From the NCBI RefSeq assembly GCF_006716485.1, contig NZ_VFPD01000001.1, positions 711,806-775,805 on the forward strand: DNA of 64,000 nucleotides. The letters run 5' to 3'. The translations under genes and the position numbers were made by a program. This DNA comes from Chryseobacterium aquifrigidense. Its GTDB lineage: Bacteria > Bacteroidota > Bacteroidia > Flavobacteriales > Weeksellaceae. The notes under the pieces are model-generated. The model searched no databases. It was not told the DNA's origin and saw only the letters and a program-made list of their open reading frames with translations. This document shows positions 9,620 through 18,416 of this stretch, one piece after another; the stretch's first letter is position 1, and every line of letters begins with the position of its first letter.

Positions 9620-9943
9620 TTAATCTGCAGCAATTTCTACCGAGAGACCATCCATTTGGGCTGTAAGATGAATCTGACAGGCTAATCTGCTGGTAGCTTT
9701 GGAAGTAAAAAGTTCTGATAATAAAGCCTCTTCAATATCATTTTTTTCCGGAAGATGAATCGTTTCACTCAGAATAAAGCAGTGACAGGTGGCACACATA
9801 GCCATTCCTCCGCACATGGCTTCCATAGGCAATTCGTAGGCCTTGCAGATATCTTTAAGGGTAAGCCCCATTTCTAACGGACATAGTAAAGTGTGTGCAG
9901 TACCGCTTTGGTCTATAACAGTAATGGTAATTTCATTCTCCAT
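9620..9943 (-). CDS. 2Fe-2S ferredoxin (adrenodoxin/putidaredoxin type)
   Basis: 107 residues with the C-x5-C-x2-C cluster motif CGGMAMCATC (about Cys43, 49, 52) and a fourth Cys near residue 88 in LACQIH, the standard vertebrate-type [2Fe-2S] pattern. It carries single electrons. It starts 5 bases after the FMN reductase, so the two are cotranscribed and may be redox partners (flavin reductase to ferredoxin). Confidence 0.92.
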   Translation of the reverse strand: MENEITITVIDQSGTAHTLLCPLEMGLTLKDICKAYELPMEAMCGGMAMCATCHCFILSETIHLPEKNDIEEALLSELFTSKATSRLACQIHLTAQMDGLSVEIAAD

Positions 9944-9948
9944 AATCC

Positions 9949-10506
9949 TCAGTCAATAATGGTGATTTTTTTAGAAGTTGCAATGCTGATAAGCTTATCA
10001 AACTTACCGGAATACAGATCTGAAATTTGAGTGGACTGATCAGCATTAAATAATGATGACCTCACAATCGGAACGCTGAATGGCAGTGGCCAGGCGCGTA
10101 ATGATTTGGCTATAGAATCCATAGCATTGATGCCCTGCATGGCCTGCAGACCATCTGCCCAGCATACCAGTCCTACAGTTTTATCGGTGAGATAAGGCTC
10201 GTACCTGTTGGCGGTTACTTCAAGCCAGTCCAGGCAGTTTTTCATCACTCCCGGAATACTTCCATGATAAAGAGGAGCCAGCCAGATATGCAGATCAGCA
10301 TCAGTGAACATTTGGGTCATTCGTTCTACCGCAAGAGGTGTTTTTGTAAGGGTAACATCGAATAAAGGAATGCCCGAATCAGCAAGTGTAAAAATATCAG
10401 TCTGAATTCCCAGCATTTTCAGACGTTCCGAAAAATACTCCGAAATCAGTCCTGAAGTAGATAAAGTTCTTCTTTCCAGTGACCCGTTAAATATAATTGC
10501 TTTCAT
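9949..10506 (-). CDS. NADPH-dependent FMN reductase family flavoprotein
   Basis: 185 residues of flavodoxin-like fold: an N-terminal FNGS phosphate loop (MKAIIFNGSLERR), then PLYHGSIPGVMKNCLDWLE, the conserved P-x-Y-x(2)-s-x-pg-xlKn-lDwl segment of NAD(P)H:FMN reductases such as SsuE/ArsH relatives. It lies between DUF2480 (3-base gap) and the 2Fe-2S ferredoxin (5-base gap) in a tight operon that starts with superoxide dismutase, pointing to a role in oxidative stress or iron-sulfur/flavin electron supply. Confidence 0.85.
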   Translation of the reverse strand: MKAIIFNGSLERRTLSTSGLISEYFSERLKMLGIQTDIFTLADSGIPLFDVTLTKTPLAVERMTQMFTDADLHIWLAPLYHGSIPGVMKNCLDWLEVTANRYEPYLTDKTVGLVCWADGLQAMQGINAMDSIAKSLRAWPLPFSVPIVRSSLFNADQSTQISDLYSGKFDKLISIATSKKITIID

Positions 10507-10509
10507 TAT

Positions 10510-11010
10510 TTATTGTTTAAAAATTACTTTGGGTAATCCTATTTCACCATACATCAGTGTTTTGACCAGAGGTTTCAGTAATCCAGCCGCCAATAAATAC
10601 AATGAAGGATCATGATGAGTACTTGCCCGGACAACCACTTTCTGATTTTTATACTGTTTCAGGTCAGCGTAGATGAGACGGCGTTTCCAGAGATCAAGGA
10701 GTACCGTTTCTGCATTGTTTAAATCTGCATAAGACGCATAAGGAGACAATTTTTCCATAATCAGCATATAGGCCCAGGGTGGAATGATCGCATCCGTAGA
10801 ACAGATGATTGCTACTGCTTTTTCATTGTATACAGAAAAATCCACTGTAGCAATTGATTTCTTAAATTCTTTCTCCTTCACAATCATTCCCATGAAAAGA
10901 TGATTTCTGATATCCAGTTCTACAATTTCCGTAGTCGGTTTGTAGTCTGAAAGGTCAAGGGCAATAATGCCTGAAGCCTTTGCTTTATTGATAAAATTTT
11001 CCTCAGTCAT
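10510..11010 (-). CDS. DUF2480 family protein
   Basis: 166 residues without a signal peptide or membrane segment. The pattern (IIALDLSDYKP near the start, MGMIVKEKEFK, AVAIICSTDAIIPPWAYMLI, LYLLAAGLLKPLVKTLMYGE near the end) matches my recollection of the DUF2480 family, which is confined to Bacteroidota and has no known function. It is 23 bases after superoxide dismutase and 3 bases before the flavoprotein, so it belongs to the redox operon. The CSTDAIIPPWA segment also recalls small proteins tied to iron-sulfur assembly loci in this phylum; that link is inference. Confidence 0.65.
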   Translation of the reverse strand: MTEENFINKAKASGIIALDLSDYKPTTEIVELDIRNHLFMGMIVKEKEFKKSIATVDFSVYNEKAVAIICSTDAIIPPWAYMLIMEKLSPYASYADLNNAETVLLDLWKRRLIYADLKQYKNQKVVVRASTHHDPSLYLLAAGLLKPLVKTLMYGEIGLPKVIFKQ

Positions 11011-11033
11011 AGTTTACTTACTTTCAGTGTTAC

Positions 11034-11660
11034 TTATCTTACTTTTGACAAAGCTTCTTCATATTTTCTTTCAACTGCCGACCAATCCAGTACAGACCAG
11101 AAAGCATCCAGATAATCTGCACGTTTGTTCTGATAATTCAGATAATAAGCATGTTCCCAGACATCTATTCCAATAATCGGGAAACCTCTGTTCATCGAGA
11201 GAATATCCATCATCGGATTGTCCTGGTTAGGGGTAGAGCTGATGGCCAGCGATCCGTTGAACTTTACAAATAACCACACCCATCCGGAACCAAACTGTGA
11301 CAAACCTGTCTTCTTCATTTCTGCTTTGAGATTGTCAAGGCTTCCGAAAGTAGCTGTGATGTCATCATGAAGCATACCTTCAGGAATGAGCTTAGGCTGA
11401 GATGAAAGAGTTTCCCAGAATAAAGAGTGGTTATAATGACCTCCGCCATTGTTTCTTATAGCCGGACTGTATTCACTTATCCTCTGCAGTAACGAATCAA
11501 GGTCGGGATTAACTTCATTGGTTTGTGCCAATGCAGCATTCAGATTGTCTACATAAGCCTTATGATGTTTCTGATGATGAATGGTCATTGTTTCTGTATC
11601 TATAAAAGGAACCAGAGCATCGTAAGCGTAAGGTAATTGTGGTAATGTAAATGTATTCAT
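11034..11660 (-). CDS. sodA: Superoxide dismutase (Fe/Mn)
   Basis: The start chosen is the ATG at 11660 (MNTFTLPQLPYAYDAL); an upstream in-frame ATG at 11690 would add ten unconserved residues and overlap the promoter. The 208-residue enzyme keeps all metal ligands: HHQKHHKAYVDNLN, NNGGGHYNHSLFW, and DVWEHAYYLNYQNKRADYLDAFW. It dismutates superoxide in the cytoplasm. Whether the metal is Fe or Mn cannot be settled by eye. It is the first gene of the redox operon, with a recognisable promoter (TTG-N19-TACCTTTG) overlapped by a perfect inverted repeat. Confidence 0.95.
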   Translation of the reverse strand: MNTFTLPQLPYAYDALVPFIDTETMTIHHQKHHKAYVDNLNAALAQTNEVNPDLDSLLQRISEYSPAIRNNGGGHYNHSLFWETLSSQPKLIPEGMLHDDITATFGSLDNLKAEMKKTGLSQFGSGWVWLFVKFNGSLAISSTPNQDNPMMDILSMNRGFPIIGIDVWEHAYYLNYQNKRADYLDAFWSVLDWSAVERKYEEALSKVR

Positions 11661-11687
11661 CGTATATTTTTTTTGATTACTATGACA

Positions 11688-11717
11688 CAAAGGTAGAAAT
11701 ATATTTTAATAAAACAA
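11688..11717 (-). promoter_or_regulatory. Promoter of the sod redox operon
   Basis: On the minus strand, TTG (11717-11715) is separated by 19 bases from TACCTTTG (11695-11688), matching the Bacteroidota -33/-7 consensus. The expected start of transcription is about 20 bases before the sod ATG. Confidence 0.7.
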
Positions 11718-11735
11718 CTTTTAGGTTGTTTTATT
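11708..11735. promoter_or_regulatory. Perfect inverted-repeat operator over the sod promoter
   Basis: AATAAAACAAC (11708-11718), 6-base spacer, GTTGTTTTATT (11725-11735): 11 of 11 bases pair. It covers the -33 element of the sod promoter. The same half-site recurs at 11829-11839 before the divergent regulator gene. Confidence 0.7.
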
Positions 11736-11791
11736 GCTTTCGTGCTTGGAATAAATAAACCATTGTAAATCTTTGTTTTAACCTTTGTTTT

Positions 11792-11819
11792 TTGAGGTTA
11801 TAGAAAATGACTATATTTG
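11792..11819 (+). promoter_or_regulatory. Promoter of the SufR-like regulator
   Basis: TTG (11792-11794), 17-base spacer, TATATTTG (11812-11819) matches the Bacteroidota promoter consensus. Transcription would start about 28 bases before the ATG at 11854, right at the second operator. Confidence 0.65.
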
Positions 11820-11839
11820 TTGTTGAAAAATAAAACAAC
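11819..11839. promoter_or_regulatory. Second operator half-site, at the regulator's own start
   Basis: Contains an exact copy of AATAAAACAAC (11829-11839) with an imperfect partner GTTGTT at 11819-11824. It lies directly after the -7 box, a repressor position, and implies autoregulation. Confidence 0.6.
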
Positions 11840-11853
11840 CAAAATATTGTCAA

Positions 11854-12474
11854 ATGAAGAAGCCGGCTGTGGATCGTATTCTGATGTTTTTAAAGATGAG
11901 AGGTGAGGCTACATCACTTCTTATAGCTGAAGAATTGTCCATCACCAAAGAAGGGGCAAGGAAGCATTTACTGAACCTTGCTCAGGAAGGATTGATCCGG
12001 TCTTCGGTGAAGAGCGAAGGAGTTGGCCGTCCGTCTACATACTATACGCTTAGTGAAAAAGGATTGGCTCAATTTCCTGATACCCACGCCGATGTTACAG
12101 TTCAGATTTTGAAATCAGTAAAAAATCTTTTGGGTGAAAATGCATTGGATTTATTAATCAGTGACAGGGAAAAAAATACCCATGAACGGTATGAAAAAGT
12201 ACTTTCAAAGGCAAAATCACTGGAACAGCGTCTCGAATCTCTTTCAAAAGTCCGTAGTGAAGAAGGCTATATGGCAGAATGGAAAAAAGAAGGTGAAGAC
12301 TATTTTCTGATTGAAAACCACTGCCCGATATGTGCAGCCGCAAAAGAATGCCAGGGTTTCTGCCGTGCAGAACTGTCCAATTTCCAATCACTGATAGGAA
12401 AGGAGTACACAGTGGAAAGAATAGACCATATTATTTCCGGAGGGCAGCGCTGTGTTTATAAAATCAGTCAATAA
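11854..12474 (+). CDS. SufR-like iron-sulfur-sensing transcriptional repressor
   Basis: 206 residues. The N-terminal winged helix (about 5-75) includes LLIAEELSITKEGARKHL and a wing with GRPSTYYTLSEKG. A coiled-coil-like linker (105-135) follows, then a Cys-rich C-terminal domain with Cys157, 160, 166, 170 and 200 (ENHCPIC, ECQGFC, GGQRCVYKI). The NHCP...C..FC..EL...V.R..HI..GG.RC.Y.I pattern is that of SufR, whose cluster-bound form represses genes for Fe-S assembly. Here it is divergent from the sod/ferredoxin operon with shared half-site operators on both promoters, so it probably represses that operon until its cluster is damaged. The cluster ligands are inferred, not shown. Confidence 0.8.
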   Translation: MKKPAVDRILMFLKMRGEATSLLIAEELSITKEGARKHLLNLAQEGLIRSSVKSEGVGRPSTYYTLSEKGLAQFPDTHADVTVQILKSVKNLLGENALDLLISDREKNTHERYEKVLSKAKSLEQRLESLSKVRSEEGYMAEWKKEGEDYFLIENHCPICAAAKECQGFCRAELSNFQSLIGKEYTVERIDHIISGGQRCVYKISQ

Positions 12475-12509
12475 TTCATGATTTCATAACCTAAATTATT
12501 ATTCAAAAG

Positions 12510-13157
12510 ATGGCTTTAAAAGCAGTAATATTTGACATGGACGGTGTATTGATCGACTCAGAAAAATTCTGGACTCAGGCAGAACTGGATGTATTTTCAT
12601 CCTATGGCGTTAAGGTTACGGATGATCTTGCGGCACAAACCAAATATATGACCACCCAGGAAGTTACGGAATTCTGGTATGAAAGATTCCCTTGGGAAAA
12701 TTTTGATTCATCCGATCTGGAAAATAAAGTGGTTACAAGAGTAATCGAAATGATTCAAGACCAGGACTGTATAATGTCTGGTGTGCAGGGGTTTATTACA
12801 AATCTTAAGAATAAAGAATATAAAATAGGGTTGGCTACCAATGCTCCTTTGCGGGTAGCCCATGTGGTTCTTGAAAAATTGCAGGTTCGTGATCTGTTTG
12901 ATACCGTTCACTCATCAGAATTTGAAACTCAGGGAAAACCTCATCCGGCCGTATATCTTAGTTCTGCAAAAAATCTTGGAGTTTCCCCGGAACACTGCAT
13001 TGCTATTGAAGACAGCCCATCAGGATTAAAAGCTGCAAAAGAAGCCGGAATGCAGACTGTAATTTTCACCAATGATGATGAAAGCATTGATTCTGATCTT
13101 GCTGACTTTAAAATATTGAACTTTGAAAATGCTTTACTGACGGTGTTTGGAGAATAG
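12510..13157 (+). CDS. HAD-family phosphatase (YniC/HxpB-like)
   Basis: 215 residues with the HAD motif I FDMDGVLIDSE (nucleophile Asp9, general acid Asp11), a helical cap, motif II in GLATNAPL, the motif III Lys in QGKPHPAVYL, and motif IV IAIEDSPSGLKAA. It resembles 2-deoxyglucose-6-phosphate / sugar-phosphate phosphatases. It follows the SufR-like gene by 35 bases on the same strand and is probably cotranscribed, which is the only hint linking it to redox stress. Confidence 0.88.
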   Translation: MALKAVIFDMDGVLIDSEKFWTQAELDVFSSYGVKVTDDLAAQTKYMTTQEVTEFWYERFPWENFDSSDLENKVVTRVIEMIQDQDCIMSGVQGFITNLKNKEYKIGLATNAPLRVAHVVLEKLQVRDLFDTVHSSEFETQGKPHPAVYLSSAKNLGVSPEHCIAIEDSPSGLKAAKEAGMQTVIFTNDDESIDSDLADFKILNFENALLTVFGE

Positions 13158-13225
13158 TGAATCCGTTTCGCTGTGAATTTTAATACTTTATGATTAACAC
13201 AATCCCCGAATCCCGAACCCCGCTC

Positions 13226-13852
13226 TCAATACCTCGTCAAAACCTCCATCAACAAGAGAATAGAGACCAGTTTCTTGGAAGACTGATATTCCGGATTCAG
13301 TTGCTCACGGATTTCTCCTAAAGCTTTGCTTAATTTATTACTCACCGTCTTGTTGCTTATTCCCAGGGCTTCTGCTGTTTCGTTCACAGACATATTTTTC
13401 CTGATTCTCATATCGTAGACCTGCTGCTCCGTTGAGGGAAGCTGGGAAACTACTTCATCAATCATGGTTAACAAAGTACTGATCTCATTTTCTTCAAGGA
13501 TTTCAAAATAATCGGAATCTGCTATTTCAATTTCATTCGGAATATCAAACTCGTCAATACTCAAAGTAGGAGGTGCTTTCTTGTAGCTGTTATAAAAATC
13601 AATAATCCGGTAATGAAGATGACGGAGAAGGTAGCCTTTGGCGCTTTCTGTATCATCGGTTTGTATGGCATCCGTATTCTCAAGAATCTTGATCCATAGG
13701 TTCTGGAGGATTTCTTCAGAGGCTTCCTTATCCCGTGTCCGTACAAAAACAAAGCGATACAGACTATCCCAATACCGGTCATACAGCAGCATAAATGCAG
13801 GACGGTCGCCTGATTTTATTTTCTTTAATAATATATAGTCTGTTGGGCTCAT
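13226..13852 (-). CDS. ECF RNA polymerase sigma factor, FecI-like (sigma-70 family)
   Basis: The frame extends to a TTG at 13864, but the ATG at 13852 (MSPTDYILLKKIKSGD) is the natural start, giving 208 residues. Sigma region 2 (AFMLLYDRYWDSLYRFVFVRTRDKEASEEILQNLWIKI) and region 4 (QLPSTEQQVYDMRIRKNMSV, ETAEALGISNKTVSNKL) are both clear; only short pieces are quoted here. It is divergent from the FecR-type anti-sigma gene with about 230 bases between. It is predicted to be released by the FecR protein when the TonB receptor is engaged, and to transcribe the surface locus at 15.1-23.3 kb. Confidence 0.9.
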   Translation of the reverse strand: MSPTDYILLKKIKSGDRPAFMLLYDRYWDSLYRFVFVRTRDKEASEEILQNLWIKILENTDAIQTDDTESAKGYLLRHLHYRIIDFYNSYKKAPPTLSIDEFDIPNEIEIADSDYFEILEENEISTLLTMIDEVVSQLPSTEQQVYDMRIRKNMSVNETAEALGISNKTVSNKLSKALGEIREQLNPEYQSSKKLVSILLLMEVLTRY

Positions 13853-14080
13853 ATTGTGATACAAAATTACCTAAAGGAAAATTAACTTTTTGTGAACTTT
13901 GGGTGTGATAAGATTAAATATTTCTGAAAAGCAGGGGTCAAATGGGATGTTAATGTTGAGTAAATGTGAAATATGATGAAAATTATTAACAATTTGGTTG
14001 TAATGTGAATATAACGTTAAGAATGCCGCGGGGAAGTTTTTCATTTTCACTGTCTTATAGATAGAAGTATCTGTGAATAC

Positions 14081-15049
14081 ATGAAAGACCTTATGAAAAA
14101 ACGTTTAACATCTAAAAATATTGAAGCCTTTGTTTTCAGACTTTGGGAACGGGAAGTTACGGAAGACTCAATTTCTGAAAAAGAAAATGAACTTTTAAAA
14201 CAATGGAAGAATCTTGCAGAAAAAGATCTGGATATTCTTCATCTTAAAGAATCCGGAGAGAGGATATTATCCGGACTGGAACATTACTTTTCTCAGCCAG
14301 CCCATATTCCTATCCAATCGGCAAAAAGCTTTAGAACACATCTATATAAAATAGCTGCAGTTATTATTCTGCTTTTAACATTGGGAGGAATTTTTACCTA
14401 CACTATGTTCATTAAGCCAGATGTTTATCTTGCAAAATCCGTAAACCGTATTGTTCATCTTGAAGATGGATCTACAGTTACTCTTTTGCCAGGGGCAGAA
14501 CTGATGGTAGAAAAATCTTTTCCTTCGTCTACAAGAGTTGTGGATTTGAAAGGAGATGCAATATTCTCTGTGGCAAAATCTAAAATACACCCTTTCATTG
14601 TTCGTGCGGATGGTTTCAGTACCAAAGTATTGGGGACGGTATTTAAAATTTCACAGTCAGGGAAGAAAAAAGCGGTTGATCTTTATGAAGGGAAGGTGGC
14701 TGTTTCTTCACCGGGTGTTCCTGTTTCTTTCCTCAAGCCGAATCAGAAGTGGACGAATTTCGGAATTGCGCATACTACAGCAATTATTTCATTGAAACCT
14801 GGGAAAAACTCAGTAAACAAAGCTTCCGCAATATTGTCTTTGAGCTTTAACGATGTTCCTCTGAAAGAAGTAGTAGCAGTACTGGAAAGCAATTATCATA
14901 CAAAGGTTCAGTATCCTAAGGAAGCTGAAGATAAGAAGATTACTGCTGATTTCACTGGCGGCACTGTTGGTGAGAATATTGAATCACTGGCCTTCATCCT
15001 GGGATTGGAAGTACAGAAAAAAGAAAACACCTATATCCTTAAGAAATAA
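14081..15049 (+). CDS. FecR-type anti-sigma factor (DUF4974 C-terminus)
   Basis: 322 residues. The cytoplasmic N-terminus (1-88) precedes a membrane segment at about 90-110 (IAAVIILLLTLGGIFTY). A periplasmic FecR domain (about 125-215, RIVHLEDGSTVTLLPGAEL) and a C-terminal DUF4974 domain (about 250-320, LSLSFNDVPLKEVVAVLE) follow. It should hold the ECF sigma at 13.2-13.9 kb inactive and receive the signal from the STN domain of the receptor encoded 52 bases downstream. A second in-frame ATG lies four codons in. Gene order sigma / FecR / TonB receptor is the classical cell-surface signalling arrangement. Confidence 0.92.
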   Translation: MKDLMKKRLTSKNIEAFVFRLWEREVTEDSISEKENELLKQWKNLAEKDLDILHLKESGERILSGLEHYFSQPAHIPIQSAKSFRTHLYKIAAVIILLLTLGGIFTYTMFIKPDVYLAKSVNRIVHLEDGSTVTLLPGAELMVEKSFPSSTRVVDLKGDAIFSVAKSKIHPFIVRADGFSTKVLGTVFKISQSGKKKAVDLYEGKVAVSSPGVPVSFLKPNQKWTNFGIAHTTAIISLKPGKNSVNKASAILSLSFNDVPLKEVVAVLESNYHTKVQYPKEAEDKKITADFTGGTVGENIESLAFILGLEVQKKENTYILKK

Positions 15050-15101
15050 ATCATTATTCAAAAAAAATTAAATAATCATAATCAAGAGAACACTATTAAG
15101 T

Positions 15102-18100
15102 ATGAAAAGTTTGAAATGTGGGATTACCATAGCAGCCTTATTTTTTACTGTAGCCGCAGAAGCTCAGGAGCTGGTTCAGAAAGTAACATTTTCTGTACCT
15201 GCCAACAGACCGTTGATTGAAGTTTTAGAAGAGTTTGCCGGAAAAACGGGGATGAGACTGGCTTATTCCAAGGTAGATATTAAAGAGCTGAAGGTAAGAG
15301 GAGTGAAATGCGAAAATACTTCTGTCAATAACTGTCTGAAGGATATTACCAACGGACTTCCTGTTGTGTACCGGCTGCATGGTGACCTTATTTCGATAAA
15401 ATATGAAAGTTCTACTATTTCCGTACTGGGAAACGGAAAAATTTCCGGTAAAATTGTGGATGAAGTAGGAAATCCCATTACCGGAGCGGAAATTACTGTT
15501 GCTCAGAAAACTGTGATCACAGACAATAACGGCGATTTTACCATCGATCTTCCTTCGGGAACTTATAATCTGACCATAAAAGCTCCTAAATATAATACGC
15601 TGAGAGTAGAAAAACTATCCGTTACGAACAAAGAAACGAATGCTGTTTCATTTGCTTTAAACAAGGCTTCTGATAAAATTACAGATATCAAAGAAGTTGT
15701 AATTACGGCAGCCCGTAAAGCAGATACTCAGGCAGGACTTCTTGCCCAGCAGAAGAAGGCAGCCCAGATGAGTGATGGTATTTCCGCAGAGCAGATTTCC
15801 AAAACACCGGACAGCGATGTGGGAGGAACTTTGAAAAGGGTAACGGGAATCACTACCATTGACAATAAATATGTAGTGGTAAGATCCATGGGAGAGCGTT
15901 GGAACACCGCCGCTATGGACGGGATCAACCTGCCGAGTACAGAAGCCTATAATCAGAACTTTTCATTTGATATCATTCCTACCGCCATGGTAGAAAGTGT
16001 AGTGGTCAGCAAATCTGCAACACCCGATATGAATGCCAGTTTTGCAGGAGGTTATGTAGAAGTAAGAACCAAGGATATTCCCAACGAAAATTTTACAACC
16101 GTAACATTGGGAACTTCTTATAATGACCAGTCAGCATTCAAAGAGTTTCTGACCCGCCAGCGCGGAAAGTACGACTATTTCGGGTATGATGACGGAACAA
16201 GGGATTTTCCCAAAGGACTTGAGCCGATGAACTGGACAGATCCAAGATTTTTTGAACAATCAAGACAGTTTACCCATGATAATTTCAGTACTTATAAAAC
16301 CAGAGGGGATATGGGATCTAATATTCAGCTGGCATTAGGAAGAACTTACGCCCTTAAAAACAATAATAAGTGGGGCTTTGCCGGAGCATTTGTCATCAGA
16401 AATGAGCAAAATAAACTGGAGATCGACCATACGGGAAGAGGAAACTGGCTGGATACCACAGGGCCTTATGTTGCCGACTGGGAAACAAAAGGAGTAGCTC
16501 CAATACCATTTTATAATTTTAAAAACCAGGGAGCTTCCTATAATTATAACTCTACGTTGGCGGGGATGCTCAATTTTGGACTACAGCTAGGGAAGAACAG
16601 AATTTCCTTCCGTAATTCGTACACCCATATTTTTGATAATACATTAACAAGAGTTACCGGCTGGAATGAATATACAACTGGAAGTTCAATGGCTTCCAAT
16701 GCAGAATTGGCCTATAATTATTTTTATAACGGAATCATCCCCAATAATGATCCTGCTCAGATCAAAAATTTAGACAGACCTTATACTGATAATACCAATT
16801 ATCCCATTTTTCAGACCCTTTTGCAGAATAAACTGGAAGGGAACCATAAAATAGGCAATACGGAAGTCAGCTGGTTTGCAGCCAGAACCGGGATAACCTC
16901 TGATACAAAAGATTATACACAGTATCTTACTCTCTATGATTTTATTGGAAGTGAAATTCTTACGTACCACAAGATTTATAATACCGGAGGAAATTTTTAC
17001 AGAGGATACATCGCCAATAAAGAAACCGATTACAATTACGGAGCTTCAGTGAAGTGGGATCTGGATTTCGGAAGTTTTAAAAATACGTTGAAAACAGGAT
17101 ATGCAGGAACACTAAAGAATAATACCAACCAGCAGCAGAAATTCTTCTTAAGGGTAGACGAAAACCGTGATGTTCCGAATAGTGAAAAAAATTACCTGAC
17201 AATGTATGGTACGCTTGCGGACTGGTTCAATGGATCTCACTATGTTCCGGGAGGTATTGGGTGGGAAACCAAGGCATTGTATAAAAATGATAAATATGAA
17301 GGAGAAGTAAAACAGCATGCTCTTTATGTAATGTTTGATAACCGTTGGAAAAATAAATTAAGGTTGGTATGGGGAGTTCGTGCAGAATATTTTAAGTATG
17401 ATCTTATTTCCCAGCAATTGGATCCAAGTGATACAAAGAACGTTGAAAGGGCGGCCATTGAAGATAAACCGTGGCAATGGATGCCTTCTGTAAATTTTAC
17501 TTACAGCCCTACGAATAAAATCAATTTCAGGCTTGCCTATAATAAATCTGTAATTCGTCCGCAGTTTAATGAAAGAACAGGACTTCCTTATTTTGACCCT
17601 GTTGCCAACGGTTTGATTTATAATACAGAAATGACCTCTTCTGTCATTAATAATTATGATTTCAAATTCGAATGGTTTCCCGGCCTTGGAGAAATATTTT
17701 CGGCAGGACTTTACTATAAAAATATAGACAGACCCATAGAACGCGAAGGGCATATTTCAAGTGAAGGGAATCTGTATCTCTATAACGGTAATTCAAAAAA
17801 TGCAAAGCTTGCAGGAGTTGAGGCAGAGGTTAGAAAGAATTTAGGATTTATTGCCGGAGGAACTTTTCTGGAAAAACTTTTCATAAGCGGAAACTTTACC
17901 TATAATCATACTAAAGTAATTGCCTTTAAGGATATCTATAAAACGGGGGACAATGATGAAACCTATGAAGTAAAACGTCCTCTGTTCGGGCAGACTCCTT
18001 ATGCCTATAATCTTGGATTGACCTATGACGGCGACCGTTTGGGACTGAGCTTTTTATACAATGCAAAAGGCGACCAGTACATTACCGTCGGGTATGCGTA

Positions 18101-18407
18101 CAAAGGGGAAGAAATACAACGCCCTTACGCCGTAGCAGATGCACAGATCTCCTATAAATTTCTCCGGAATAAAAACCTTGAATTAAAATTCAATGCAAGA
18201 AACTTATTCAACAGGGTGAAGGAATATTATAATAATTACAATTCCTACGCAATACCGCTGGGATTGGGTAGTGCAATCGGAACGGAACGCGAAGCCTGGG
18301 GACTTTTGCCTGGTGCAACAGACAGGTATGATAAGAATATTGATAAAATTATGTTTCGGGCTTACAGCGGAAGAATGTTCAGCCTCAGTGTGAACTATAT
18401 GTTTTAG
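15102..18407 (+). CDS. TonB-dependent transducer receptor with STN domain
   Basis: 1101 residues: signal peptide (1-21, ending EAQE), secretin/TonB N-terminal STN domain (about 25-105), carboxypeptidase-regulatory-like domain (about 112-195), plug (about 215-320, DSDVGGTLKRVTGITT then GGYVEVRTKDIP) and a 22-strand barrel ending LSVNYMF with terminal Phe. The STN domain makes it a signalling receptor that can talk to the FecR protein encoded just upstream. The ligand is not evident; the neighbours include no siderophore genes, so an iron role should not be assumed. Confidence 0.92.
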   Translation: MKSLKCGITIAALFFTVAAEAQELVQKVTFSVPANRPLIEVLEEFAGKTGMRLAYSKVDIKELKVRGVKCENTSVNNCLKDITNGLPVVYRLHGDLISIKYESSTISVLGNGKISGKIVDEVGNPITGAEITVAQKTVITDNNGDFTIDLPSGTYNLTIKAPKYNTLRVEKLSVTNKETNAVSFALNKASDKITDIKEVVITAARKADTQAGLLAQQKKAAQMSDGISAEQISKTPDSDVGGTLKRVTGITTIDNKYVVVRSMGERWNTAAMDGINLPSTEAYNQNFSFDIIPTAMVESVVVSKSATPDMNASFAGGYVEVRTKDIPNENFTTVTLGTSYNDQSAFKEFLTRQRGKYDYFGYDDGTRDFPKGLEPMNWTDPRFFEQSRQFTHDNFSTYKTRGDMGSNIQLALGRTYALKNNNKWGFAGAFVIRNEQNKLEIDHTGRGNWLDTTGPYVADWETKGVAPIPFYNFKNQGASYNYNSTLAGMLNFGLQLGKNRISFRNSYTHIFDNTLTRVTGWNEYTTGSSMASNAELAYNYFYNGIIPNNDPAQIKNLDRPYTDNTNYPIFQTLLQNKLEGNHKIGNTEVSWFAARTGITSDTKDYTQYLTLYDFIGSEILTYHKIYNTGGNFYRGYIANKETDYNYGASVKWDLDFGSFKNTLKTGYAGTLKNNTNQQQKFFLRVDENRDVPNSEKNYLTMYGTLADWFNGSHYVPGGIGWETKALYKNDKYEGEVKQHALYVMFDNRWKNKLRLVWGVRAEYFKYDLISQQLDPSDTKNVERAAIEDKPWQWMPSVNFTYSPTNKINFRLAYNKSVIRPQFNERTGLPYFDPVANGLIYNTEMTSSVINNYDFKFEWFPGLGEIFSAGLYYKNIDRPIEREGHISSEGNLYLYNGNSKNAKLAGVEAEVRKNLGFIAGGTFLEKLFISGNFTYNHTKVIAFKDIYKTGDNDETYEVKRPLFGQTPYAYNLGLTYDGDRLGLSFLYNAKGDQYITVGYAYKGEEIQRPYAVADAQISYKFLRNKNLELKFNARNLFNRVKEYYNNYNSYAIPLGLGSAIGTEREAWGLLPGATDRYDKNIDKIMFRAYSGRMFSLSVNYMF

Positions 18408-18416
18408 ACAGAGAAT

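Noticed and set aside
11661..11690. ATG at 11690 as superoxide dismutase start
   Set aside because: The extra residues are unconserved and the codon lies at the predicted transcription start, before the proper MNTFTLPQLPY start.
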